The notes below the pieces were generated by a model, which searched no databases, was not told where the DNA came from, and saw only the letters and a list, made by a program, of their open reading frames with translations. Both the position numbers and the translations under genes were made by a program. Positions 25,584 through 34,393 of a stretch of DNA of 64,000 nt are shown one piece after another (position 1 is the first letter of the stretch; the number at the start of each line of letters is the position of its first letter). Source of the DNA: Nitrososphaerota archaeon. Lineage in GTDB: Archaea > Thermoproteota > Nitrososphaeria > Nitrososphaerales > UBA183. The stretch spans positions 82,729 to 146,728 of the forward strand of contig JAFMAA010000003.1 in assembly GCA_029785235.1 (NCBI GenBank). Reading direction: 5' to 3'.

Positions 25584-26024
25584 TTATTCAAAAGATAGGC
25601 TAGAGCGCGTCCATAGCGGCCTTGTCTTCGTCGACCATATCCTCTCGAACTGTCCCTTGGCGGGTCCCTTCGCGAAGAGGCCTAGCCTTCCCAGCTCCAA
25701 GCTCGCGGAATATTTCACTTCAGTTCCGTCAGCGACCTGCTTGAGGGCCATGGTCACCTTGCTTCCCTTGCCGTCTCCCTCCAGAGTATCAACATAGAGG
25801 GTCTGGGTGGCTTCGTCAAAGGTCAACGTGTTGATTGAGCTGATCTTCTTGCCCATCATGGCAGCATGTTGTTCGATCCTAACTCCACCCCCGTAGCCAA
25901 GGACTTCCACCTCTTTCACGAGGTTAGGGTGCACTTTAGGTAGGTTCTCAGGGTGCATGCAAAACTCTATGGCTTTCGAAATAGGCGCCTGCGTCTTCCC
26001 CATCTTTTCCCAACCTGTGGGCAT
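25584..26024 (-). CDS. SRPBCC (START-like) protein with a frameshifted C-terminus
   Basis: This is a ligand-binding helix-grip-fold protein: PISKAIEFCMHPENLPKVHP near the start, a strand-rich centre (INTLTFDEATQTLYVDTLEG), and the long C-terminal helix expected at the end. The helix starts normally (KGPAKGQFER) but then changes to unlikely sequence. The neighbouring frame continues as MVDEDKAAMDAL and stops at 25600. A duplicated AT at 25637-25640 would produce exactly this shift. The N-terminus may also start further upstream. Function of the protein is unknown. Confidence 0.65.
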   Translation of the reverse strand: MPTGWEKMGKTQAPISKAIEFCMHPENLPKVHPNLVKEVEVLGYGGGVRIEQHAAMMGKKISSINTLTFDEATQTLYVDTLEGDGKGSKVTMALKQVADGTEVKYSASLELGRLGLFAKGPAKGQFERIWSTKTRPLWTRSSLSFE

Positions 26025-26101
26025 GGCGTGGATGTTGAGAGTGGGATCGCTTAGGTGTGCCCCGACTGCGACGCCATAGCCTCGGGCACCAGAGCAGGTG
26101 T

Positions 26102-27715
26102 TCAGTCGTATATCTGTACCACCGCATTGACGTACCCGGTGGCACCATTGGGGAATGTTCCCTCTCTATTGGAAGTCTGCACCTTCCCAGCCGCATCGAC
26201 GGCCCTTGCCAAGATTGAATACTCTCCTGCTGACTGCGGCTTCCACTCGTACGCCCAGAGTGCCCAAGTGAGGTTGGAAATCGGTGGTTTGACCTGGGCT
26301 TCTTCCCACGTCTTGCCATTGTCAAAGCTCACTTCTACGGTGGAAATCCCCCTGTCGCCCGCGAACGCATATCCAGACAGGAGTATCGTGCCTCCATACT
26401 TTGAAAGGCTCGCCTGGTCTGGGGCAAGTGGGACTATGAACGCCTGGGTGTGCACCCTGGCTGTGTTTGTCCACCCTCTGGTCTGCCAGTATCCATCATA
26501 GACAACCCCAACTACCGAGATTTTGTTAATCCACTTCGCGCTCATCATGCCATACACCCCTGGAATCAATCCTCTGAGAGGGTAGCCGTGCCTAACTGGA
26601 AGGTCTTGGCCGTTCATACCGTAGGCGACCATACTGTCTGGCATCAGAGCCTTTGCCAAGGGGATTCCGACGCTATATCCATCTACTGAGTAGAAGACGA
26701 CATACACCGCTCCTGGGCTCGCGCCCCCTACGTCAGCCAGCAGATCAGAGAGCTTCACCCCCGTCCATTTCGCGTTACCTATGAGATTCCCGTTCAACAC
26801 GTTGCTCACACATTCGAGCGTGGTATACTGGCTCGTCTGAGGAAGGGAACTGAGTTCCTGCAGCGTGTAGGACTTCGGGGTACCCACGAGTCCGTCCACT
26901 GTCAGAGCCCAAGCAGAGACGTCCACGGCGGGGTCTATGACATCTATGGCTACCCTATAGAAGCCACTGTCAGTCGTCACCTCAGAGTCTACTAGGGAAG
27001 CGAGTCTCGGGTCTCTGAAGATAGAGGGCGCCTCTTGGAGGTTAACAGGCTGGCTCGTCCCCGTTGGTTGCGCACTGGAAGCGAAGAGCTGGTTCAGGCC
27101 CATGAGCCCAGCGATCCCAGCGATGACCGCGAACACCATTATGGTCCCCTTTTCAATGAACTCCCTCCTCCCTCTATCTTCGATGCCGGACCCTCCAAGC
27201 AGCCCTTGCCTAGTCACCTGCGGCCGATACACCGACGAGAGCAGGAGTGCGAACACCGCCTGGACCAGTAGCAGCCCAAGGGGGAAGACCCAGATTGCCT
27301 TCGAAGGGGCGTAAGGGGAGGCAACCCCGAAGATGGCGTCTCCGGCCGCGGGGAAAAGGAGAAGGCCGAAGACCATCCAAGGGATGAGGCTGAGCACCAA
27401 CAATCCCTCGAACCTCTTCAGTGCTCCGAAAACCCTCTTCGCGAGGAGGAGGTCGAAGAGAACGACAACCAGGCCGTAAACAACGGCCGCGATCAGGGTA
27501 GCAATCACCAGTCCAATCTGACCAGCTAGATCTCCGAAACGTTGAACCATCGGCTCCTCAATCGACGCAGGAACCACCCTGAGGAATGCGGCCAGGGCTG
27601 ACTCAGGAGGGAAAGGGGCGACCCCACCCAGCCTGAGGAGGAAGTTGAAGCAGAGCCCTCCCAGACCGGCCAACGTCCCTATCAGTAGCAGGGAGGAAGC
27701 GTGCCTCAGGCTCAA
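26102..27715 (-). CDS. Membrane-anchored molybdopterin (sulfite-oxidase-type) oxidoreductase
   Basis: This 537-residue protein has four hydrophobic helices in residues about 5-165. A twin-arginine motif, GRREFIEKG, comes next, and then a fifth helix (TIMVFAVIAGIAGLMGLNQL). The remaining 320 residues form the sulfite-oxidase-type Moco domain. The cofactor-binding cysteine is in TTLECVSNVLNGNLIGN, followed by RHGYPLRGLIPGVYGMMSAK. A C-terminal Ig-like dimer domain (GISTVEVSFDNGKTWEEAQV) completes it. The active site would be outside the cell. The start is TTG. A strongly structured leader lies about 60 bases upstream. Confidence 0.88.
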   Translation of the reverse strand: MSLRHASSLLLIGTLAGLGGLCFNFLLRLGGVAPFPPESALAAFLRVVPASIEEPMVQRFGDLAGQIGLVIATLIAAVVYGLVVVLFDLLLAKRVFGALKRFEGLLVLSLIPWMVFGLLLFPAAGDAIFGVASPYAPSKAIWVFPLGLLLVQAVFALLLSSVYRPQVTRQGLLGGSGIEDRGRREFIEKGTIMVFAVIAGIAGLMGLNQLFASSAQPTGTSQPVNLQEAPSIFRDPRLASLVDSEVTTDSGFYRVAIDVIDPAVDVSAWALTVDGLVGTPKSYTLQELSSLPQTSQYTTLECVSNVLNGNLIGNAKWTGVKLSDLLADVGGASPGAVYVVFYSVDGYSVGIPLAKALMPDSMVAYGMNGQDLPVRHGYPLRGLIPGVYGMMSAKWINKISVVGVVYDGYWQTRGWTNTARVHTQAFIVPLAPDQASLSKYGGTILLSGYAFAGDRGISTVEVSFDNGKTWEEAQVKPPISNLTWALWAYEWKPQSAGEYSILARAVDAAGKVQTSNREGTFPNGATGYVNAVVQIYD

Positions 27716-27775
27716 CGGGCATTAGGCCCCCACACTAGAAGCTTGGTGTAAGCCTGCCTCAACGCTTCGTACCTG

Positions 27776-27874
27776 GAGGTCCCCGCCGGGGTTACCTAAT
27801 GACAAGGTGGACGCTAGGCTCCGAGCCCCGGCGGATTGCTCCAACTACGACCGAATGCTTCGAGTGGGGACCTC
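27776..27874 (-). promoter_or_regulatory. Structured RNA element in the leader of the molybdoenzyme gene
   Basis: Two nested perfect inverted repeats occur here: 27776-27784 pairs with 27866-27874 (nine bases, GAGGTCCCC/GGGGACCTC), and 27785-27791 pairs with 27826-27832 (seven bases, GCCGGGG/CCCCGGC). The element lies 60 bases upstream of the TTG start on the minus strand. It is not a tRNA by eye. It could be a cis-regulatory leader or a separate small RNA. Confidence 0.5.
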
Positions 27875-27936
27875 GGTGGGTGGACACTCAGGGCCATCGC
27901 GAGGGCAGGGAACGACGCTGGATAGGCCGAGCCTCT

Positions 27937-28173
27937 TCACTTCGTCTGCGCCGGGGTAGTGGCCCCGCCTACCTTCCCCCTCGACGCCAACACGAATCCG
28001 AGGGCAGCCATCAGTACACCGACCAGAGCTATGATTGAACCTGCATAAATCCAGAATGGCACACCGGTCATTGATGAGCCCCCGATCATTCCATCCCCCT
28101 GAAGCGCGAACACCGTCCCGAGGAGTAGTAGGATGATGCCGAAGACACCCAGACCTAGAAATGGACCCCTCAA
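27937..28173 (-). CDS. Small two-helix membrane protein
   Basis: This 78-residue protein has two clear membrane helices (FLGLGVFGIILLLLGTVFAL and WIYAGSIIALVGVLMAALGF) and a polar tail. A TATA-like box 25-35 bases ahead of the ATG supports the start. No family function is known. It is upstream of the molybdoenzyme on the same strand, with about 220 bases between, including the structured leader. Confidence 0.72.
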   Translation of the reverse strand: MRGPFLGLGVFGIILLLLGTVFALQGDGMIGGSSMTGVPFWIYAGSIIALVGVLMAALGFVLASRGKVGGATTPAQTK

Positions 28174-28197
28174 CGCTTCTCCAAACAGGTTTACGTG

Positions 28198-28206
28198 GCT
28201 TAAATA
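28198..28206 (-). promoter_or_regulatory. TATA-like box for the small membrane protein
   Basis: On the minus strand the sequence reads CTATTTAAGCC, about 28 bases before the ATG at 28173. This is a standard archaeal TATA position for a leaderless message. Confidence 0.5.
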
Positions 28207-28217
28207 GTTTCTACTGT

Positions 28218-28919
28218 TTATTTCACTGTAAAGTAAAGCCGTCTGTTGCTCTTACCTTTGTTCTCGGTCTTCTCTCCGACGACCCTCCCTATCTCTCTAG
28301 TGTTCTTCACATGGACCCCACCGTCAGCTTGTATGTCCACGTCTCCTATCTGGACGATTCTTAGCATTTCCAACGAAGGCGGCATCGCGTTGGCGAGCTT
28401 GATGAAGCCCGGATTGGCCAGGGCATCCTCCCGCTTCATGAAAAACGATTTGACCTCAAGTCCACGCTCCGCCGCCTCATTCACCTTGTCGATGTAGTAG
28501 GACATCTTTTCCTTGTCAAAGTTCTCCAGATTGAAGTCGACCCGCGAGCCGTCCGGGCTAATCTGGTTACCTGTGATGAGCGCGCCTGTCTCTCGGTTGA
28601 CCACCGAACTGAGTATGTGGGCGGTTGTATGCATCCTCATGATTCGGAGGCGCCTCTCCCAGTCCAGGACTCCGTGGATTCGGTCCCCGGGGGCAACCCC
28701 GGACGCCGTGTCCATGACATGGAATATCTCTTCGCCTTCCTTCATTACTTCGACTACCTTCGACCCCCCAAGAGTCCCGGTATCAGACACCAGTCCTCCT
28801 CCCCGGGGGTTGAACGCCGTCTGGTCCAGCACAACCCTGTTCCCGTCTGCGGCCACAACTTCTGCATCGAATTCTCTCACGTAGGCGTCATCCCAGAAAA
28901 TCCGCTTTGTCAACCCCAT
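28218..28919 (-). CDS. alaX: AlaX-type alanyl-tRNA editing protein
   Basis: This enzyme removes serine or glycine from mischarged tRNA-Ala. The 233-residue protein has the N-terminal beta domain FNPRGGGLVSDTGTL and the zinc site HTTAH near residue 98. The second half of the zinc site reads DIQADGGVHVKNTREIG near residue 204. In most family members this last motif is CGGTH; here the cysteine position is aspartate. The zinc could be held by Asp or the site may be weakened. Length fits AlaX-M. Confidence 0.88.
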   Translation of the reverse strand: MGLTKRIFWDDAYVREFDAEVVAADGNRVVLDQTAFNPRGGGLVSDTGTLGGSKVVEVMKEGEEIFHVMDTASGVAPGDRIHGVLDWERRLRIMRMHTTAHILSSVVNRETGALITGNQISPDGSRVDFNLENFDKEKMSYYIDKVNEAAERGLEVKSFFMKREDALANPGFIKLANAMPPSLEMLRIVQIGDVDIQADGGVHVKNTREIGRVVGEKTENKGKSNRRLYFTVK

Positions 28920-28957
28920 CCTCCTCCACAGCTCTCGGATTTAACATTCTACGGGCA

Positions 28958-30274
28958 TCAATATGCGCTGATTTTCATCTGAGTCAGTTCCCTCGAAATC
29001 AGTACGCTCTCCCTCTTCCATCTAGCCTTTGAGATCCGCATTTTCGACAGGGCGGAGTCCATCGCATCCGCAAACGTGCCGTACTTCTGGAACTGCTGCC
29101 TGAAGAGACTCCGTATGCTCTCTCTAACGTTCCATACCCCCAGCGGCATGATAAACCCTGGGTACGTCTCCCGCAGGACGATGGCCGCCGCCTGTCGCCT
29201 CTCCCTCTCCAGCGCTTCCCCCACGGCCAGCCTGGTGGAGTAGTAGCAGCCTCCCACTCGGGCGTATTTCGTCCTCCCGAAGTGCTCTTCATAGTCGCCT
29301 ATCATGTATGGCTCACTAGTGTACTGGTTCCACGTGGTGTTTGGGAACCAGGCTTCGATCCATTCGAATCTCCAGGGCTCTGGCATCAGCACGGCGACGT
29401 ACTGGTTGTCGTAGACCGCGAAGTCGTACACCCGGTACTCGTCGATGGTCGGATACCGCTTTAGCTTCTCGATGAGCCCGACGCTGATGGCGTCGTCGAC
29501 CGCCGTGATGCTCCATCGGGTGGGCACAATCCTCCTCCGCCCACCGACACCGAACATGCCCAGAGAGAACGCCTTCTGAATCTTGGTGACCAGCACCCCC
29601 TTCCTGTACAGCTCACCTATTGCACTGGCCGCTCCCAGGTCTCTATCGTAGTACGCTGTCTGTATCCTCCTGTCTACAGATGGGTTGTCAATCCTGAACT
29701 TGTCGAGAGGGCCAGAAGGCCCGTAGGGCTGTGTATCTTCGTTCAGGGTCAAAATCCGCCTCGGCGCCTTCGTGAGTTTCAGCTCTGCGTCCACTGGTTT
29801 CGCTGCCATCGCAAGCTCCTGCAGGGAAGAGAGAATCCGCCCAGGATCGCGTGCGTCTTCGACGCTCGCCTTGGAGTTCCCCCTGACCAGGGAGTACCTA
29901 TAGTCGACTATCTGGTCGATCGGTCTGCCCAACCACTCCTCCGGTGTGTCCAAGATGGAAGTGTCTCCGAAACTTTGTGGGACCATGGGCCCTATGGACA
30001 CCTTTGGGTATCCGAGCCTCCCAACAAACACCCCGGGAGGGGAGGATCCTGCGATTTCATTCGTCGACACTGACGGGCTCAGTTTCGCCATCGCCTGGGC
30101 TTTCACTATGATGGGACACCTCGGCTTGCCGCACAGGAGCTTGGCCCCTCGACACGCCAGACACATCCAGGCTGGAGGGCTCTCCACCACTTCGATGGAC
30201 CTGGCCATCTCCTCCTCGAGCCCGGTGACCGAGACGGCCATCACGTTAGAAAGCCAGGTGATACGCCGGGGCAC
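28958..30274 (-). CDS. nre: Nre DNA-repair protein (DUF650/651)
   Basis: Nre is an archaeal PCNA-interacting repair protein. The 438-residue protein has the N-terminal zinc motif CLACRGAKLLCGKPRCP near residue 38 and the long conserved body (FVGRLGYPKVSIGPMVPQ, then RRIVPTRWSITAVDDAIS). Its extreme C-terminus, QMKISAY, fits the Qxx[ILM]xx[FY] pattern of a PCNA-interacting box, the position expected for this family. The true start may be one of two later ATGs (MAVSVTGLEEEM or MARSIEVVES). It lies 52 bases downstream of rad50, so the three repair genes are likely co-transcribed. Confidence 0.92.
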   Translation of the reverse strand: MPRRITWLSNVMAVSVTGLEEEMARSIEVVESPPAWMCLACRGAKLLCGKPRCPIIVKAQAMAKLSPSVSTNEIAGSSPPGVFVGRLGYPKVSIGPMVPQSFGDTSILDTPEEWLGRPIDQIVDYRYSLVRGNSKASVEDARDPGRILSSLQELAMAAKPVDAELKLTKAPRRILTLNEDTQPYGPSGPLDKFRIDNPSVDRRIQTAYYDRDLGAASAIGELYRKGVLVTKIQKAFSLGMFGVGGRRRIVPTRWSITAVDDAISVGLIEKLKRYPTIDEYRVYDFAVYDNQYVAVLMPEPWRFEWIEAWFPNTTWNQYTSEPYMIGDYEEHFGRTKYARVGGCYYSTRLAVGEALERERRQAAAIVLRETYPGFIMPLGVWNVRESIRSLFRQQFQKYGTFADAMDSALSKMRISKARWKRESVLISRELTQMKISAY

Positions 30275-30326
30275 AGTTTGACCAGAGATATTCTCCTCTT
30301 AAACTCGGCGCAGTCTCAGTGGACGG

Positions 30327-32351
30327 CTATGAGACCCTGACCGCTGACTCGCTTCCGGCCTTTTCCACTATGAAGATCTGGTCGGCAAGGCTCTCGAGTT
30401 CCTTGTCGTGCGACACGATTATGGTCTGTGGGCAACCCACATCGTCGAGGACCTCTCTCACCATTCCCAGTTGCTCCTTGCTGAAACCGTCAGTTGGTTC
30501 ATCAAGTATCAAGAGGTTGGGCTTCATTCCGACCGATACTCTCTGGGCGAGAACATTCAACGCGAGGCGATAGGCGAACGCAACGCTTGTCCTCTCACCC
30601 CCACTCAGGTATCTCACATCCTGTTCGTACCCCCCCTGAGTGACCACCGGAGTGAAGCCTTCATCCACGCCGACCTCCTTATCCGGGTCGTTCACTAGAA
30701 TGCCAAACCACCTCTTGAACAACGAATCGAACTCCTGATTGATGGTGGCCAGTACAGACTTCTCGATGACCCTGACGGTGGGGACGAAGTAGTCCTCCAG
30801 CCAAATCTCATGCTCTCTGAGCCTCTTGCCTTTGTTGGACGCTTCTTCTTTGGCGATTATCTCTATGGCGATCTCCGTCTGCCTCTTCTGGACCGATTCG
30901 AGGAGACCCCTGGTCCTGGCAAGCCTCTCTCTACTTGCCCTCAGAGTCTCCTCCGCTCTAGCCAGCCTCTTGTCAGTCTCCCCCTTCTCTTTTGCCAGTC
31001 CGCTCAGCTCATCTAGCTGCTTTCCGAGCTGCTGGAGGGCGTTATTTGCGAACGCTGCCCTCTTCTCGAACTTGCGTTTCGATTGTTCCTTCTTCTCGAT
31101 TTCGGCTTTCAACTTCGACCTTTCGGCCCGCTGCCGGGCCGCTTCTTTTACCGCATCCTTGTACGATTCCCCAAGCTCAATCTTCACCTTCAGAGATTCG
31201 ACCTCTTCATCGAGAGAAGCCAGCGCCTCGGCCAGGTGGTTCCGCTCAGCATCCTTCCTCTCTCTTTTGCTCTCGAAGTCGTGGGCCTCCGCCGCCCGAT
31301 CGCATACGGGACAGACCCCGTTCTTGATTATGGACTCGTAATCCACGAGCTTGGCTTCGGTGGCAGCTTTGAGCTCGATGATCTTCTTCACCTTCGCCTC
31401 GAGGGCTCTCTCTCGCCGCTCCAGTTCGGCAAGGGAATCGATTGAGGAGGGTCGCTCGAAATCGGCCCGAGCCATAGCGGCTTCTAAGTCTCTGAGACTC
31501 ACGTTCAGCGCAGCGATTTCGTCGCCTAACTCGTTCGCGTCCTTTGTGGCATCCGCCATGAGCCGGTCGTAGTATTCCGTCTCCGCCTTGATGCTCTGAA
31601 GACTGACTTCACGTTTCTGCAGATCTTCCTTCTCTGCCTTCAGGAGGCGTACCTGCTCTTCCTCAGCTGTCCCAGCGTCCTCCAGCCTGGTCAGCTCGGT
31701 CTTGTGCTTTTCCTCATCTGCCTGAAGCTTCTGCACATTCGAGCGAAGTTCCTCCATGCCCGTGGCGATGCCATCTTGTTTCTGTGCTTCTCCTCTGATG
31801 CTCCTCACGGCTTCATCCGCGTTGGTTGCGGCGATTTTGTAGTCCTCGACCCTGAATGCCCGTCTTAGTATCTGGAGCCTCTGTTCCGGGACGAGCGCCA
31901 ATATGCTCTTCATTTCCTCCTGGGGGGTGTAGACCGCATAACGATAGATCCAGCTCTGGGCCTTGGGGTCAGGGGCCTCGTTGAACTCCAGTGCCTCGAG
32001 CACTTTCTCCTTCAGTTCGCTTGGCGACAACAGGAGCGCCTCGCTGGGGGTTTTCAGTTCCCCATCGGTCTGCTGGATTCTCCCCCCCTTCCTCTGAAGT
32101 CTCCTCGTGACCTGGTATTCTGACCCGTTGACCTCGAAGGTCATCCTCACTTCACCACTGTCCGTCCCTATCTTCAGGAGCGAACTACCAGAATCCGACC
32201 CTAAGCCGAAAAGGGCAAACTCGATTCCTATCAAAACGCTGGATTTTCCCGAGCCTATATCGCCCTCCAACAAAGTCCTGCCGAGCGGGAACTTGATCAG
32301 CGAGTGGATGTGGCTCCTGATGTTCGTGAGCTCAAGCTCTTTGACTATCAA
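30327..32351 (-). CDS. rad50: Rad50 double-strand-break repair ATPase
   Basis: Rad50 works with Mre11 to tether and process DNA ends. Visible parts are Walker A (GDIGSGKSSVL, near residue 34), a coiled coil, the zinc hook CPVC at about residue 346, the returning coiled coil, the ABC signature YLSGGERTSVAFAYRLAL and Walker B LLILDEPTDGFS. At 674 residues it is much shorter than most archaeal Rad50 (about 850-900), so the coiled-coil arms are short. Its start overlaps the stop of mre11 by four bases. Confidence 0.95.
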   Translation of the reverse strand: MIVKELELTNIRSHIHSLIKFPLGRTLLEGDIGSGKSSVLIGIEFALFGLGSDSGSSLLKIGTDSGEVRMTFEVNGSEYQVTRRLQRKGGRIQQTDGELKTPSEALLLSPSELKEKVLEALEFNEAPDPKAQSWIYRYAVYTPQEEMKSILALVPEQRLQILRRAFRVEDYKIAATNADEAVRSIRGEAQKQDGIATGMEELRSNVQKLQADEEKHKTELTRLEDAGTAEEEQVRLLKAEKEDLQKREVSLQSIKAETEYYDRLMADATKDANELGDEIAALNVSLRDLEAAMARADFERPSSIDSLAELERRERALEAKVKKIIELKAATEAKLVDYESIIKNGVCPVCDRAAEAHDFESKRERKDAERNHLAEALASLDEEVESLKVKIELGESYKDAVKEAARQRAERSKLKAEIEKKEQSKRKFEKRAAFANNALQQLGKQLDELSGLAKEKGETDKRLARAEETLRASRERLARTRGLLESVQKRQTEIAIEIIAKEEASNKGKRLREHEIWLEDYFVPTVRVIEKSVLATINQEFDSLFKRWFGILVNDPDKEVGVDEGFTPVVTQGGYEQDVRYLSGGERTSVAFAYRLALNVLAQRVSVGMKPNLLILDEPTDGFSKEQLGMVREVLDDVGCPQTIIVSHDKELESLADQIFIVEKAGSESAVRVS

Positions 32352-33622
32352 GTCGACTCTTTTTTCTCCAGCACATGTGTCCCGTCTCTTACCATCCTCG
32401 TTATGTAGTCTTTCTTTGCCTCTCCAAGCTTGGGTGGCTGCCTCCAGAACCTGAGGAGTTCGACCGCAACTTCCGCGCCCTTCTCCCCCTTCAAGTGCTC
32501 TTCAGTCACCTCGACCTTCGCAACTTCGCCTTCGAACAGTTTCCTCTCGATGGACGAGGGCTCTTCTCCGGAGAAGATAGGGTCTGTGGTCTCCTTAGAC
32601 TTCAACCCGTTCCTGTTAAGGTAGACATGGATGGCACCTCGCTCGAAAAGACTAGAGCGCAGGCTTGCCAATCCCAACTCAGAGACTTTCCCTCCAGCAA
32701 TCTCACCGAATGCCTTGATGACCACGAGCTTGCCAGCTACGTCTACCGTCGTAAAGTCATCCTCAATCATAGACCCTGCATCGGGGGCGTTTCGCCCCGT
32801 CAAGTCATATTCCCTGAAGACGCCTTCGAACGAATTCATTGATATGAACGTCTTGTTCCTCACGCGCTCGTCGAACTCGACGATGTAGAATCCGCGTTTC
32901 TCACCTTTTGCCGTGGCTTCGAGGTCATGCCCGTAGCCGGTGAACAACGGGCCGGGGAATACGACATTCTCCATCCCCGCTAGACTGTATTCACCTCTTT
33001 CATGGATGTGCCCCCCTGCATAATAGTCGAATCCTTTCGGGAGCATGGACACGTCCACCGTTTCCATAGAGCCGAGGTGGCTTGGTTTCAGCTCGGTCAG
33101 TCCGCTGTGGAACACGAATATTTTGAACCCACGCTCTCCCTCCAACGCCGGTCTGTCAAGCGCCTGAAAGTACGTGCTTTCGAGCCCTATCTTCCGCGCC
33201 GAGATGCCGGCTATCTTCGCTCCTGTTTTCTCGTCGACAGTAACCCCCAGTCTGAGGCTGTCTCCGTCGAAGGTTGGTTTGAACACATTGGTGAGTACTC
33301 CAGCGGTGTTGAGGATGTCAATGACAGAAGTCCCGTTGGGGGTATAGTCGTGGCTCCCATAGATGGCATAGATAGGAATCCCATGTCGCCGTACCTCGAC
33401 CATGCTCCTTAACGCGGTGTCTACGACCCGTAAGTCTGGGATGCCCACATGGAACAGGTCGCCAGACACGAGGACGAAGTCAACGCCGAGTTCAACGCAT
33501 TTCTTCATCGTCGCGTCAAAGGTCTCCAGCTCGAGCCTCTGGAGGCTAGGTTCCCTGTGAGCTCCGAGGTGAGCGTCTGCCAGGTGGGCGAACTTGTGCA
33601 ACCCACGACCATGGGCCGACAT
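32348..33622 (-). CDS. mre11: Mre11 nuclease
   Basis: Mre11 is the Mn-dependent nuclease subunit of the Mre11-Rad50 complex. The 424-residue protein has all phosphoesterase motifs: LADAHLG, VSGDLFHVG, YGSHDYTPNG (GSHD in place of the usual GNHD), VFHSGLTE and GGHIHERGEYS. The C-terminal region that binds Rad50 is present. It overlaps rad50 by four bases. A 36-residue cysteine-rich reading frame lies 21 bases upstream on the same strand. Confidence 0.95.
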   Translation of the reverse strand: MSAHGRGLHKFAHLADAHLGAHREPSLQRLELETFDATMKKCVELGVDFVLVSGDLFHVGIPDLRVVDTALRSMVEVRRHGIPIYAIYGSHDYTPNGTSVIDILNTAGVLTNVFKPTFDGDSLRLGVTVDEKTGAKIAGISARKIGLESTYFQALDRPALEGERGFKIFVFHSGLTELKPSHLGSMETVDVSMLPKGFDYYAGGHIHERGEYSLAGMENVVFPGPLFTGYGHDLEATAKGEKRGFYIVEFDERVRNKTFISMNSFEGVFREYDLTGRNAPDAGSMIEDDFTTVDVAGKLVVIKAFGEIAGGKVSELGLASLRSSLFERGAIHVYLNRNGLKSKETTDPIFSGEEPSSIERKLFEGEVAKVEVTEEHLKGEKGAEVAVELLRFWRQPPKLGEAKKDYITRMVRDGTHVLEKKEST

Positions 33623-33643
33623 CAGTTTAAGCGCCTTTTGGAG

Positions 33644-33754
33644 TCAGGGAAGCTTGAGCCTGAACTCACAGTCGTTGTCTCCTGTCGCTCGGAACTTGGC
33701 CTCTTCGCAGTTCGCCTTGAAGCAAATCCCCGGCCTGCAGCGACTGGTCGCCAA
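33644..33754 (-). CDS. Cysteine-rich mini-protein upstream of mre11
   Basis: From TTG 33754 this encodes 36 residues with four cysteines (CRPGICFKANC, then DNDCEFRLKLP). The same frame stays open a little further upstream. It ends 21 bases before mre11 on the same strand, so it could be the first gene of the operon or a regulatory leader peptide. Spacing of the cysteines would suit metal binding. No family is recognised. Confidence 0.4.
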   Translation of the reverse strand: MATSRCRPGICFKANCEEAKFRATGDNDCEFRLKLP

Positions 33755-34393
33755 AGTTCTTGACCAGTCGATTCTCTCCTGGGGACGCTGAATTCAATCC
33801 TGCAATCTAGTTCGGCGACCATTTCCCATTTCGCCTCCTTGGCGAGTCAGATGGCATTACGTAGACCTCTGCGGGCCCGGTCCTTCCGGTGTTCCTATAG
33901 GAGTCAGTTCGCTCCACGATGTCTTCTGACACTGGCTGATTCGGAAAGAAGCAGGTAGGTGGATGATCGCTTAGCCTACGCACTTTCTCTGAGTCGCGTT
34001 CATCCTAGCCACTCACGTTAAGCGACTCGCAAGTCCGCCCCCCACATATTCTGCTTTAGTGAGAGACGCTTTGACTGTTACTTTCTGAACCTCTGCTCCT
34101 ATCTGTATTGCTCTACTATAAGCTGGTCGCGCCCCTGGCCTCGCTTATTGGTCCACCAACAGCGCCAAGGTCCCCTCGCAGACGTTCATGATTTTGTCAA
34201 GAATAGAACGGCCAGAAGGAAGTTTCGCAGGCTATCGGTCGTCTTTTCAGGCACTCACACTTCAGGCGATGGTCGGGATTCCTCCATCCAAACACACGCC
34301 TTGCTCGTGGCACCCGATTCGGGCTTGACTGCTAGGGGAGCACGAACCTCAGAAGGATTTAATTGTTGAACAGTTCCCACAGAAGAAGACGAC
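33755..34393. other. Interval without a supported gene
   Basis: I see no convincing coding sequence in about 640 bases. A TATA-like GATTTAAT at 34356-34363 belongs to the winged-helix gene that follows. Confidence 0.45.

Noticed and set aside
30826..31341. Serine-rich plus-strand open frame opposite rad50
   Set aside because: Antisense of the coiled-coil region; low complexity arises from Glu/Lys/Arg codons read backwards.
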